Source: JAKAWQ01 sp963745975 (GTDB taxonomy: Bacteria > Pseudomonadota > Alphaproteobacteria > Acetobacterales > Acetobacteraceae). Taken from it: DNA of 64,000 nucleotides. The position numbers and the translations under genes were made by a program. Each line of letters begins with the position of its first letter. The first letter of the stretch is position 1. This document shows positions 7,358-15,005 of the stretch, piece after piece. The DNA is taken from positions 124,001-188,000 of the forward strand of contig CAVUZJ010000002.1 of NCBI GenBank assembly GCA_963745975.1, read 5' to 3'. The notes beneath the pieces were generated by a model that was given only the letters and a program-made list of their open reading frames with translations, searched no databases and was not told where the DNA came from.

Positions 7358-8415
7358 GGGAGCTGACGGGGGGGAAATATTGGGGGATGCGGCGGCTGGC
7401 CGCGGCGGGGGGGACGCTGGCGATGCTGGCGACCGACCAGCGGCCGCCGATCATGGCGATGATCCGCGAGCGGACCGGGCGGGCGGCAACGTTCGCCGAG
7501 ATCGCCGAGGCGAAGCGGATGCTGGTGGCGGCGCTGGGCGGGTCCGCGTCCGCGGTGCTGACCGACCCGGTGTGGGGCTATGCCGCCTCGTTCGCGGAGC
7601 TTTCGCCGGGGCGGGGGCTGATCGTGACGCTCGAGGACCATGAATACGAGGAGGGCCCGGGCGGGAGGCGGTCCGCGGCGATCGCGGGGTGGTCGGCGGA
7701 GAAGATACGCCGGCTGGGGGCGGATGCGGTGAAGCTGCTCGCCTGGTATCGGCCCGATGCCGCGCCGGAGGTGATCGCCCATCAGCGCGCGTTCGTGGCC
7801 GAAGCCGGCGAGGCCTGCCGGGCGGCGGACATTCCTTTTGTGCTCGAGCTGTTGACCTATCCGTTCGCGCGCGAGCGGGGGGCGGGTGCGGAGTATGGGA
7901 GCGATGCCGGGCGGCGAGCGGAGCTGGTGCTGGGCTCGATCCCGCCGTTCGGCGGGGATGGGGTGGATCTCTGGAAGCTCGAATGCCCGGTGGCGGCGGA
8001 GAGCCTGCCGGATGCGGACGGGAAGGGGGCGGCTTCCGCGCAGGCGCTGTTCGACGGGCTGGGGGCGGTGACGCCGGGACCCTGGGTGATGTTGAGCGGC
8101 GGGGCCGATTTTGCCCGCTTTCGCAACGTGCTCGTCTATGCGTGCCGGGCCGGGGCGAGCGGGTTCCTTGCCGGGCGGTCGATCTGGGCGGACGCGTTCC
8201 GCGCCTGGCCCGAGCGGGCGGAGGTGGAGCGGGCGCTCGGGGATGTCGCGCGGGCGCGGCTCGAGGCGCTGGCCGAGCTGGCGGAGCGGATGGCGACGCC
8301 GTGGCATCTTCATCCGCGGTTCGGGCCGGGCGGGCCGGTGCTTGCCGATGACGGCGAGGGTTTCGCCCGCCGCTACGGGGCGGAGATGGGAACGCCTGCC
8401 CCTATGCCGGCGTGA
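7354..8415 (+). CDS. LacD/YihT-type class I aldolase
   Basis: Starts at ATG 7354, overlapping the kinase stop (ATGA), after a GGAGGGGGG ribosome site. The 353-residue protein resembles tagatose-1,6-bisphosphate aldolase (LacD) and sulfofructose-1-phosphate aldolase (YihT). Visible signs are MLATDQRPP near the start, the putative Schiff-base Lys in AVKLLAWYRPD, DLWKLECP, and GASGFLAGRSIW in the phosphate-binding end of the barrel. It would cleave the kinase product into two three-carbon units in the cytosol. Coupling to the YihV-like kinase is the reason to consider sulfoglycolysis, but no sulfoquinovosidase, isomerase or sulfonate exporter is in the window. Confidence 0.85.
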   Translation: MRELTGGKYWGMRRLAAAGGTLAMLATDQRPPIMAMIRERTGRAATFAEIAEAKRMLVAALGGSASAVLTDPVWGYAASFAELSPGRGLIVTLEDHEYEEGPGGRRSAAIAGWSAEKIRRLGADAVKLLAWYRPDAAPEVIAHQRAFVAEAGEACRAADIPFVLELLTYPFARERGAGAEYGSDAGRRAELVLGSIPPFGGDGVDLWKLECPVAAESLPDADGKGAASAQALFDGLGAVTPGPWVMLSGGADFARFRNVLVYACRAGASGFLAGRSIWADAFRAWPERAEVERALGDVARARLEALAELAERMATPWHLHPRFGPGGPVLADDGEGFARRYGAEMGTPAPMPA

Positions 8416-8432
8416 GCGGAGGGAGGGGATTG

Positions 8433-9272
8433 ATGGCGGGGAGCAGGACGGCGCTGGTGACCGGGGCGACGGACGGGGTCGGGCGGGTGGTGGCGATGCG
8501 GCTGGGGGAGGCGGGCGTGCGCGTGCTGGTGCATGGGCGCGACCGGGCGAGAGGCGCGCGCGTGGTGGCGGAGATCGTGGGTGGCGGCGGGCGCGCGGAG
8601 TTCATGCACGCCGATCTGGCGGCGCTCGCCGAGGTGCGCGGGCTAGCGGAGGCGGTGCAGGCGCGGACGGACCGGCTCGAGATTTTGATCAGCAATGCGG
8701 GCGTCGGCACCGGCGGGGCGGGCGCGCCGCGGCGGACGAGCGCCGATGGATACGAGCTCCGCTTCGCCGTGAACTATCTCGCGGGCTTCCTCCTCACCCG
8801 GCTGTTGCTGACGCTGTTGCGGGCGAGCGCGCCGGCGCGGATCGTCAATGTCGCCTCGGCCGGGCAGCGGCCGATCGATTTCGATGACGTCATGCTGACG
8901 CGCGGCTATTCCGGAGCGCGCGCCTATTGCCAGAGCAAGCTCGCGCAGATCATGTCGACGATCGACCTTGCCGAGGAGCTGCGCGGCTCGGGCGTCAGCG
9001 TCCATGCGCTGCACCCCGCGACCTACATGGACACGACGATGGTGCGCCAGGCGGGCGTGGCACCGATCAGCAGCGTGGAGGAGGGCGCGGAGGCGATCCT
9101 GAGGCTTGCCGTTTCGCCCGATCTCGAAGGCAAGAGCGGGCTCTACTTCAACGGGACGCGCGAAGTGCCAGCCAGCGCGCAGGCTTATGACGAGGCTGCG
9201 CGGCGGCGGCTCGGCGCGATCAGCCGCGCGCTTGCAGGGCTCGAGGCGGCGAGCCCGATGTATTCGCCGTGA
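8433..9272 (+). CDS. SDR-family oxidoreductase (retinol dehydrogenase-like)
   Basis: Start chosen at ATG 8433, with GGGAGGGG a few bases upstream, 17 bp after the aldolase stop. The 279-residue protein has TGATDGVG for cofactor binding, SNAG, VNVASAG for the catalytic Ser and ARAYCQSK for Tyr and Lys. The pattern is that of the retinol dehydrogenase/WW-oxidoreductase subgroup of SDRs. It is the third gene of the kinase-aldolase operon and might act on an aldehyde released by the aldolase (inference only). No membrane anchor is visible. Confidence 0.85.
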   Translation: MAGSRTALVTGATDGVGRVVAMRLGEAGVRVLVHGRDRARGARVVAEIVGGGGRAEFMHADLAALAEVRGLAEAVQARTDRLEILISNAGVGTGGAGAPRRTSADGYELRFAVNYLAGFLLTRLLLTLLRASAPARIVNVASAGQRPIDFDDVMLTRGYSGARAYCQSKLAQIMSTIDLAEELRGSGVSVHALHPATYMDTTMVRQAGVAPISSVEEGAEAILRLAVSPDLEGKSGLYFNGTREVPASAQAYDEAARRRLGAISRALAGLEAASPMYSP

Positions 9273-9324
9273 GAATGACCATATTTGGCACGTAGGAAAT
9301 TGGATTGCGAAATTGGCCGCTGCA

Positions 9325-9933
9325 ATGGTGATGACGAGGAAGATGGTGGATGCCGCTTTCGGGGCGACCGCGGCGGCGGAGGAGCCGGGGGATGCAGATC
9401 CGTTCCAGACGGGCGATTTCGTGGTCTATCCCGGCCATGGGGTCGGCACTATCGATGGCGTGGGGCCGGAGGAGTTTGCCGGGCATAGGCTGAACCTCGT
9501 TCGGATTTCGTTTGCCGAGAATCAGATGACGCTTCGAATTCCGCTTGCGAGTGCGCGGGCGGCGGGGTTGCGCAAGATCGCTGGCAAGGACGTGCTGGCC
9601 GAGGTGATGGCGACGCTTGGCGGCCGGCCCAGGCTGAGCCGGCTGGTCTGGACGAAGCGGGCGCTCGCCTATCTGGCGAAGATCAACTCGGGCGATATCC
9701 GGGTGCTCGCCGAGGCGGTGCGCGACTTGCAGAGCGCGGCCGACGGCTCGCGCGCGAGCTTCGGCCAGCGCAACCTTTTCGAGCTGGCGATGGACCGGCT
9801 GGCGAGCGAGATCGCTGCCGCGACGGGTGCCGAGAAGGCGGCGACGATCGAGCGGTTGCATGGCATGCTGCACGAGGTGCGGCAGGCCGCGACCGAGCGA
9901 GCGGGCCGCGTGGCGGAGTGCGTCGACGCCTGA
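9325..9933 (+). CDS. CarD family transcriptional regulator
   Basis: The 202-residue protein has an N-terminal CarD/CdnL-type RNA-polymerase interaction domain: FQTGDFVVYPGHGVGTI, then MTLRIPLASARAAGLRKI. A helical C-terminal domain of about 100 residues follows. CarD proteins bind the RNA polymerase beta subunit and stabilise open promoter complexes. Several in-frame starts are possible (ATG at 9325, 9331 and 9343) and none has a strong ribosome site at ideal distance; I use the first. It stands alone, about 50 bp after the SDR, and is followed by two small conserved genes. Confidence 0.9.
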   Translation: MVMTRKMVDAAFGATAAAEEPGDADPFQTGDFVVYPGHGVGTIDGVGPEEFAGHRLNLVRISFAENQMTLRIPLASARAAGLRKIAGKDVLAEVMATLGGRPRLSRLVWTKRALAYLAKINSGDIRVLAEAVRDLQSAADGSRASFGQRNLFELAMDRLASEIAAATGAEKAATIERLHGMLHEVRQAATERAGRVAECVDA

Positions 9934-10055
9934 TCGGCGGGTCGACCGGCGGTTGCACGGCGAGACGCGATGCCGCAAGAGGGGCGGCGAGATCAGCGCG
10001 TGGCGGAGCGGATCTGACGGTGCGCTTCGGATCGTGAAGTCCGTAGGGGAAAGTC

Positions 10056-10226
10056 ATGGTGTTCAAGCCCAACTACAACTTGCAGCGGGCGGAGCGGAAT
10101 CGCCTGGCCCAGGCGAAGAAGGACGCCAAGCAGCGCGAGCGCGAGGAAGCGGTTGCGCGGCGCAAGGCCGAGCGGGAAGCGGCACGGACTCCGTCTTCGG
10201 ACCCCGAGACGTCTCGCGGGTCGTGA
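10056..10226 (+). CDS. Small basic hypothetical protein, 56 aa
   Basis: ATG at 10056 follows TAGGGGA. The 56-residue product begins MVFKPNYNLQRAERNR and is then almost entirely Lys/Arg/Glu/Ala, predicted to form a single charged helix. I have a weak memory of similar short highly charged proteins in related bacteria but know no function. It lies between carD and another small gene, 29 bp from the latter, so the pair may be co-transcribed. Codon third positions are GC-rich, supporting coding. Confidence 0.65.
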   Translation: MVFKPNYNLQRAERNRLAQAKKDAKQREREEAVARRKAEREAARTPSSDPETSRGS

Positions 10227-10255
10227 GCGGCGCGCGCGCAAGAGGAGCCGATTCG

Positions 10256-10471
10256 ATGAAGCGCCGTGTCGTGAACAGCTTCGTCCTGTTCGATGTGACC
10301 TATGTCGATGGAAGCCAGAGCTCGCGGAGGAAGGTTCCCCAGGCGATGCTCGCGGAGGCGGGCGGCGAGGCCGCGATCAAGGCGATCATCGAGGCGCAGG
10401 ACCGTGAGATCGCCATCGCCTCGGGGCGGCCGCGCGGGGCGATCAAGTCCGTGGTGCGCTCGCGGATGTAA
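10256..10471 (+). CDS. Conserved small hypothetical protein, 71 aa
   Basis: ATG 10256 has AGAGGAG upstream. The 71-residue protein begins MKRRVVNSFVLFDVTYVDGS, a pattern I recognise from alphaproteobacterial hypothetical proteins that share a basic tail of the type GRPRGAIKSVVRS. No domain of known function is evident. It is probably cytosolic and may be translated with the 56-residue gene upstream. It converges on the glycine-zipper lipoprotein gene with a 12-bp gap. Confidence 0.75.
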   Translation: MKRRVVNSFVLFDVTYVDGSQSSRRKVPQAMLAEAGGEAAIKAIIEAQDREIAIASGRPRGAIKSVVRSRM

Positions 10472-10483
10472 GGGGACGGCGGC

Positions 10484-11176
10484 TCAGTGGTGCCAATAGC
10501 CGCCGTGCCAGCCGCCACCGCTGCCGTGCCAACCGCCGCCGTACCATCCCCCGCCGTGCCAGCCCCATCCGCCCCAGGCGCCGTAGCCGATCGAGATGCT
10601 GCCAATATAGGGCGCGCCGTAATAGTACGAGGGGTAGCCGAGATAGGGGTACGGCCAGTAGGGGTACGCGGGGTAGGCGGGATAGGGGTAGGCATAGGGA
10701 GAGGGAGCGGCGTAGCCGCCGGTCGCGGCTTCCATGCCTGAGGCCAGTGTATTGCCCTGCGCGACCATGCATTGGGCGTAGGAGACGTCGTAGCGCTGCT
10801 GGAGCGCGCCGCCGGCGTAGGCCGCGTTGCCGGCGCCGGCCGCCGAGCCGAGCAGGAGGCCGCTGCCGGCCCCGATCGCGGCGCCGGCGGCGGGATTGCC
10901 GGCCGCCGCGCCGATCGCGGCACCCGCGGCAGCGCCGAGCGCGGTTCCGACGACGGCGCTTCCGACCGCGCTCTGGGTGGCCGCCTGAGCGGGCGAGCCA
11001 TAGCCGATCTGGGCGGAGGCATAGTGGCGGCAGACCGCGTCGTCCTGCTGGAAGGCGGCGAGGTCCTTGCCCTTGCCGGGCATCACCATGACGGTCGGGC
11101 CGGTTGGCGGCGGCACCGCGCAGGCGCCGAGCGCCATGAAGGCGGCGAGTGGAGCGAGCGAGAGGGCGCGCGACAT
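10484..11176 (-). CDS. Glycine-zipper lipoprotein with Gly/Tyr/His-rich tail
   Basis: I start at ATG 11176 because it gives a lipoprotein signal (MSRALSLAPLAAFMALGAC), with Cys as the likely acylated residue; the longer upstream frame is not protein-like. The 230-residue product has a Gly/Ala zipper region (repeated GAAAGAAIGAA-type segments) of the kind found in SlyB/OmpA-associated lipoproteins. The tail is first Pro/Tyr-rich and then Gly/Trp/His-rich, ending in repeated GGGWHGG-like units. It probably sits in the outer membrane. Function unknown; the histidines could bind metal (inference). Confidence 0.85.
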   Translation of the reverse strand: MSRALSLAPLAAFMALGACAVPPPTGPTVMVMPGKGKDLAAFQQDDAVCRHYASAQIGYGSPAQAATQSAVGSAVVGTALGAAAGAAIGAAAGNPAAGAAIGAGSGLLLGSAAGAGNAAYAGGALQQRYDVSYAQCMVAQGNTLASGMEAATGGYAAPSPYAYPYPAYPAYPYWPYPYLGYPSYYYGAPYIGSISIGYGAWGGWGWHGGGWYGGGWHGSGGGWHGGYWHH

Positions 11177-11440
11177 GTGAGACCTGCGGGGCCTTCGTAG
11201 GGCGGAAGTTAAGGGAATCCTAGCGCAAAGACGAAGGCAAGTCACGCCAGGCGATGGGCGGGAGGCGCGGAAGCAATGGAACACGAGATGTTGAATTTGC
11301 GGAATGGAGTACAGGCGGGATGAGGGGTATCGTGTACTCTGCTGGCCGATTCGATGTTCGAGGCGCCTCTATCCCTCGGCTTGATCGATGAGATCGGTGA
11401 AGCCGCCGTCATGCGCGAAGTGACGGCGAGGGAGTGCGGC

Positions 11441-12346
11441 ATGCGTCTGCTGACGGTCCGGCATATCACGGTCTACCGCTATTCCGAGCCGGTGCGGCTC
11501 GGTGAGCACCGGATGATGTTCCGTCCGCGCGCGAGCCACGATCTGCGGCTGATCCGCACGCGGCTCACGATTTCGCCGCAGCCCGTGCATCTGCGCTGGC
11601 TGCACGACGTGTTCGACAACTCGGTGGCGGTGGCGAGCTTCACCGGCGCGGTGACCGAGCTTCGCTTCGAGAGCGTCGTCACCTTGGAGCATACCGAGGG
11701 CCAGCTTCCCGATTATCAGCTCGAAGCCGGGGCCGCGAGCTTTCCGTTCGATTATTCGCCCGATGATGAGCTCGACTTGGTGCGTGCGCGCGAGCGCTGC
11801 GACCCGGACCTCGCGGTCGATCGTTGGGCCGGCGGGATCGTGCCAGAGTCTGGGAAGGTGGAGACGATGCGGCTCTTGCGGGCGATGACGCTCCGCATCC
11901 GCGAGGAGCTCGTCTATTCCCACCGCTACGAACGCGGGGTGCAGAGCCCGGCCGAGACGCTGCGGCGCGGGAGCGGCACCTGCCGGGATTTCGCCTGGCT
12001 GATGATCGACGCCGTCCGCTCGCTCGGCTTCGCGGCGCGGTTCGCGAGCGGCTACATCTTCGTTCCCGACGCCGATTCTTCTTGCGCTGTTGGCGGCGGC
12101 GCTACGCACGCCTGGCTGCAGGTCTATCTGCCGGGCGCGGGCTGGATCGATTTCGACCCGACCAACAGCATCGTCGGCAACCGCAACCTGATCCGCGTCG
12201 CGGTTGCGTGGGATCCCGCGTCCGTCCTGCCGCTCTGGGGCACCTTCATCGGCGCGCCGGGATCGGCGCTCGGGATGGAGGTGAGCGTGGCGGTGACCGA
12301 GGAGCCGGGGTTCGTCGAGGTAGCGCGATCGCGAGGTGCGGCATGA
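11441..12346 (+). CDS. Transglutaminase-like protease family protein
   Basis: Start at ATG 11441 (MRLLTVRHITVYRY, the usual N-terminal beta strand of this family) with GAGGGAG upstream; frames starting at 11354 would add an unrelated 29 residues. The 301-residue protein has the bacterial transglutaminase N-terminal domain followed by the core. The triad is complete: Cys181 (GTCRDFAW), His223 (THAWLQVYL) and Asp239 (DFDPTN). These proteins act as cysteine proteases or amide-transfer enzymes and often come in linked pairs. It overlaps the second family member by ATGA, so the two are translationally coupled. Confidence 0.88.
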   Translation: MRLLTVRHITVYRYSEPVRLGEHRMMFRPRASHDLRLIRTRLTISPQPVHLRWLHDVFDNSVAVASFTGAVTELRFESVVTLEHTEGQLPDYQLEAGAASFPFDYSPDDELDLVRARERCDPDLAVDRWAGGIVPESGKVETMRLLRAMTLRIREELVYSHRYERGVQSPAETLRRGSGTCRDFAWLMIDAVRSLGFAARFASGYIFVPDADSSCAVGGGATHAWLQVYLPGAGWIDFDPTNSIVGNRNLIRVAVAWDPASVLPLWGTFIGAPGSALGMEVSVAVTEEPGFVEVARSRGAA

Positions 12347-13176
12347 GAATCCGTGTCGGCTACGAGCTGATCTACGATTGTCCGCAACCGACGCCGATGA
12401 TGCTGATGCTGCATATCCATCACTCGCGGGCGCCCGACATCGTCGTTCCCGACCAGGTGACGACTAGCCCCATGGTTTCGGTCACCGCCTATCGCGACGG
12501 GTTCGGGAACTGGTGCAGCCGGCTTGTCGCGCCGAAGGGACGGACGCGGATCGCGAGCACCGCGGTGTTGCACGATTCCGGGGTGGCGGATCCGGTCGTC
12601 TCCACGGCCCGGCAGCACGAGGTGCCGGAGCTGCCGCCGGAGGCGCTGGTGTTCCTGCTCGGCAGCCGGTACTGCGAGACCGATCGGCTCTCGGAGACGG
12701 CGTGGCATCTCTTCGGCCATGGGCAGACCGGCTGGGGCCGCGTGCAGGCGATCTGCGACTTCGTGCATCGGCATATCGCGTTCAGCTATGCGGACGCCCG
12801 CCCGACGCGGACGGCCTGGGAGGCCTTCAACGAGCGGCGCGGCGTCTGCCGCGACTTCGCGCATCTCGCGGTGACGCTCTGCCGGTGCATGAACATTCCC
12901 GCCCGCTACTGCACCGGCTATCTCGGCGATATCGGCGTGCCGCCCCCTTACGGGCCGATGGATTTCGCCGCCTGGTTCGAGGCCTATCTCGACGGGAGCT
13001 GGCACATCTTCGATCCGCGCAACAACGTGCCGCGGGTGGGGCGCGTCCTGATGGCGCGCGGGCGCGACGCGGTGGATGTCGCGATCAGCAACACGTTCGG
13101 CCCGAACGTCCTCACCGGCTTCACCGTGTGGACCGACGAGGTCGACGAAAGCCCGGCCGCGGGCCAGGCCGCCTGA
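12343..13176 (+). CDS. Transglutaminase-like family protein, His of the triad replaced
   Basis: The 277-residue partner starts at ATG 12343 inside the previous stop. Cys169 (GVCRDFAHLA) and Asp224 (HIFDPRNN) are present, but where classical family members have His before Ala-Trp the sequence is DFAAWFEAYL, with Ala209. I believe some alphaproteobacterial members also have a non-His residue here, so this may be a clade trait rather than a mutation. The protein may be regulatory or work with the complete-triad neighbour. No signal peptide is visible; cytosolic. Confidence 0.85.
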   Translation: MRIRVGYELIYDCPQPTPMMLMLHIHHSRAPDIVVPDQVTTSPMVSVTAYRDGFGNWCSRLVAPKGRTRIASTAVLHDSGVADPVVSTARQHEVPELPPEALVFLLGSRYCETDRLSETAWHLFGHGQTGWGRVQAICDFVHRHIAFSYADARPTRTAWEAFNERRGVCRDFAHLAVTLCRCMNIPARYCTGYLGDIGVPPPYGPMDFAAWFEAYLDGSWHIFDPRNNVPRVGRVLMARGRDAVDVAISNTFGPNVLTGFTVWTDEVDESPAAGQAA

Positions 13177-13200
13177 CGGAGCCGCGCCGGCGGGGCTCCG
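13177..13200. terminator. GC-rich hairpin between convergent genes
   Basis: CGGAGCC (13177-13183) pairs perfectly with GGCTCCG (13194-13200), immediately after the transglutaminase stop and 6 bp before the end of the small convergent gene. No T-run follows, so it would be a weak or bidirectional terminator. Confidence 0.45.
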
Positions 13201-13206
13201 GCGCCG

Positions 13207-13347
13207 CTAGGACTTCTTGCCCGCGTTCTTGCCGCTCATGCGCGCGATCTGCGGAGCGGCGGTCGAGGCGCTGGTCTTCAGCCGTTCGGCGGCGGTCTTC
13301 TTGGGCTTCTTGGGCTCACGGTTCGATCTCTTCTGCCCCTTGGCCAC
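13207..13347 (-). CDS. Small basic conserved hypothetical protein, 46 aa
   Basis: I start at GTG 13347 because GGGAGA lies just upstream and the protein then begins (M)AKGQKRSNREPKKPKK, a start I recognise from short lysine-rich proteins in many proteobacteria; a longer frame from 13389 adds a non-conserved leader. The 46 residues are very basic and probably unstructured, ending GKNAGKKS. No function is known. It stands alone, convergent with the transglutaminase pair. Confidence 0.7.
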   Translation of the reverse strand: MAKGQKRSNREPKKPKKTAAERLKTSASTAAPQIARMSGKNAGKKS

Positions 13348-13486
13348 GGCGATCTCCCATCCTGCTTGCCACGGGGACGGTGATAGCATGGCTCGCCGGG
13401 GCGTGCAGCACGATCTGGCGGCACGATCTTTGGGTGGAACGGCGGCCGGCGGCGGAGGGCCGCGCGGCCGCCGCAGTCGCGGGCGA

Positions 13487-14896
13487 TCAGGTGTAGTTGA
13501 CCCAGAACCAGAGGATCTCGTAGCCGCCGGGACTGCTCCCGTCGGGCAGGCTGATCGGCAAGGCCAGCAGATCCTTGTTCGATTGGTTCTGCATGTTGAT
13601 GTAGGTGAGGGTGCCGTCGAACGGAGTCGATCCGTCGGCGCCGAGCCGCCAGGGCGTGTCCCCGTAGAGCGCGTCGGCGTACCAGCAATTGTGCATCCCG
13701 GCGATGCCGAAGGAGGCGAGAGGATAGGGGCTGCCGCTGCCGAGATCGGTCGGGCGCTCGATGATGAACTCGGCGGTCGAGCCGGTGAACCCGCTGCTTC
13801 TGAGGCCGCCGGCGGAAGAGGGCGCCGTCGGCAGGGTTCCCCAATAGGAGAGGCCCTTGGTGTTGTTGTAGATCATGAACCAGACGCTGTTGTCGGCCGG
13901 CGTGAGACCGCCGTTGGCGCCGTCCTTGAACCAGGTCATGCCGTACTGGTCGGCCGCGAAAATATCGACGCTGACGGAATCGCCGGGAGAGAGCGGAAAA
14001 TTCGGCAGGCCCCACGGGGCGAAGGGCAGGGTCTCGATCCACATCCAGTAGTTCGTGAAGGTCCAGCCGAAGAAGAACCAGCACTCGGAGTCGGTGCCGG
14101 ACTGGTAGAGATCGGTCCCGCTGTTGTCGAGGCCGATCCATTCGGCCGCCGCGGAATAGGGCGGCGCGTCCGGCAGGTTGAAGACGCCGGGCACGGACCA
14201 GTCCGCCTCGATCCAGAAGAACTGCGAGGCCGGCCTGGTGAGGTAGGCGCCGCTCCAGGTGTTCCAGTTCGCATTGAACATCGGCCGGGCGAGCGGTGGC
14301 GGGAGCGGCAGGGTCGGGCTGAAGAGTTGCGGCGGCAGCGCTGGCCGCATTTGCGCCTGGGTGTGCAGGCGCGGCTGCGGGCGCGAGAAAGTGACGCCGG
14401 GATGGACGATTTTCGTGGGCGAGACCTGCGTGAACGGGCGCGAGACGCGGCGATGCCAGCGCGCGTACCGCGCGGGCGAGGAAGCGGGATCCGGGCGGGG
14501 CGGGTAGCCGTGCGCGAGCAGCTCGCGGTTCGAGAGCGCCATCGGGTCGCCCGCGAGCGCGGGGCGGAGGGTTCCGTGCGCGGACGGCGCCGGCGCCGGC
14601 GCGCTGGCACCTCGCACGTCGGCGCGGAGCGCGATCTTGTGGTGGGTCGTCGCCCCATCCTCGGCCGCGCATTCGAGCTCGAGCTCGATCGCCTGGCCGT
14701 TTTTTGGGGGCCGGGCATGAAAGCGGACGAGGCCCTGCTCGTCGGCATCGAGCTGCAGGCGCTGGCCGGCTGCTTGCTCGTGGCCGAGGAAGCAGACGGC
14801 GTTCGGCGCCGCCTGGACGGTGACCAGCGTCTCGACTTCGGGAAGGAGCGCGCGCTCGACGCGCGCCGGCTGCTCGGCGCTCGGTTTTTTTGCCAT
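13487..14896 (-). CDS. Glutamic peptidase (G1/eqolisin) family protein
   Basis: Starts at ATG 14896 behind GGCGAGGAGG, giving 469 residues. From about residue 215 the sequence follows the eqolisin fold: NWNTWSGAYL, FFWIEADWSVP, AAEWIGLDNSG. The two expected catalytic residues are present, Gln265 in YQSGTDSE and Glu380 in AEFIIERPT. G1 peptidases are acid-active glutamic endopeptidases known mainly from fungi, with bacterial members. The first 200 residues hold a beta-rich region and a Pro/Arg-rich linker, which could be a propeptide. No classical signal peptide is seen (MAKKPSAEQ...), so secretion is unclear. It is a single gene with a long gap from any partner. Confidence 0.8.
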   Translation of the reverse strand: MAKKPSAEQPARVERALLPEVETLVTVQAAPNAVCFLGHEQAAGQRLQLDADEQGLVRFHARPPKNGQAIELELECAAEDGATTHHKIALRADVRGASAPAPAPSAHGTLRPALAGDPMALSNRELLAHGYPPRPDPASSPARYARWHRRVSRPFTQVSPTKIVHPGVTFSRPQPRLHTQAQMRPALPPQLFSPTLPLPPPLARPMFNANWNTWSGAYLTRPASQFFWIEADWSVPGVFNLPDAPPYSAAAEWIGLDNSGTDLYQSGTDSECWFFFGWTFTNYWMWIETLPFAPWGLPNFPLSPGDSVSVDIFAADQYGMTWFKDGANGGLTPADNSVWFMIYNNTKGLSYWGTLPTAPSSAGGLRSSGFTGSTAEFIIERPTDLGSGSPYPLASFGIAGMHNCWYADALYGDTPWRLGADGSTPFDGTLTYINMQNQSNKDLLALPISLPDGSSPGGYEILWFWVNYT

Positions 14897-15005
14897 GGAT
14901 CCTCCTCGCCGGCGGATGCGGTCCGAGCGGAGCCATCGGCCGGAACCGTTGTGGCGATCAGGATGACGAGAGATGCGAGGGAGGGCTGTGACCGGGCTCA
15001 CAGCG

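Noticed and set aside
9285..9315. TTGGCACG followed by TTGC as a sigma-54 promoter before carD
   Set aside because: The spacing between the GG and GC elements does not match the -24/-12 consensus.
9934..10055. Possible tRNA or small RNA between carD and the 56-residue gene
   Set aside because: No cloverleaf or T-loop consensus can be drawn; treated as a short intergenic stretch.
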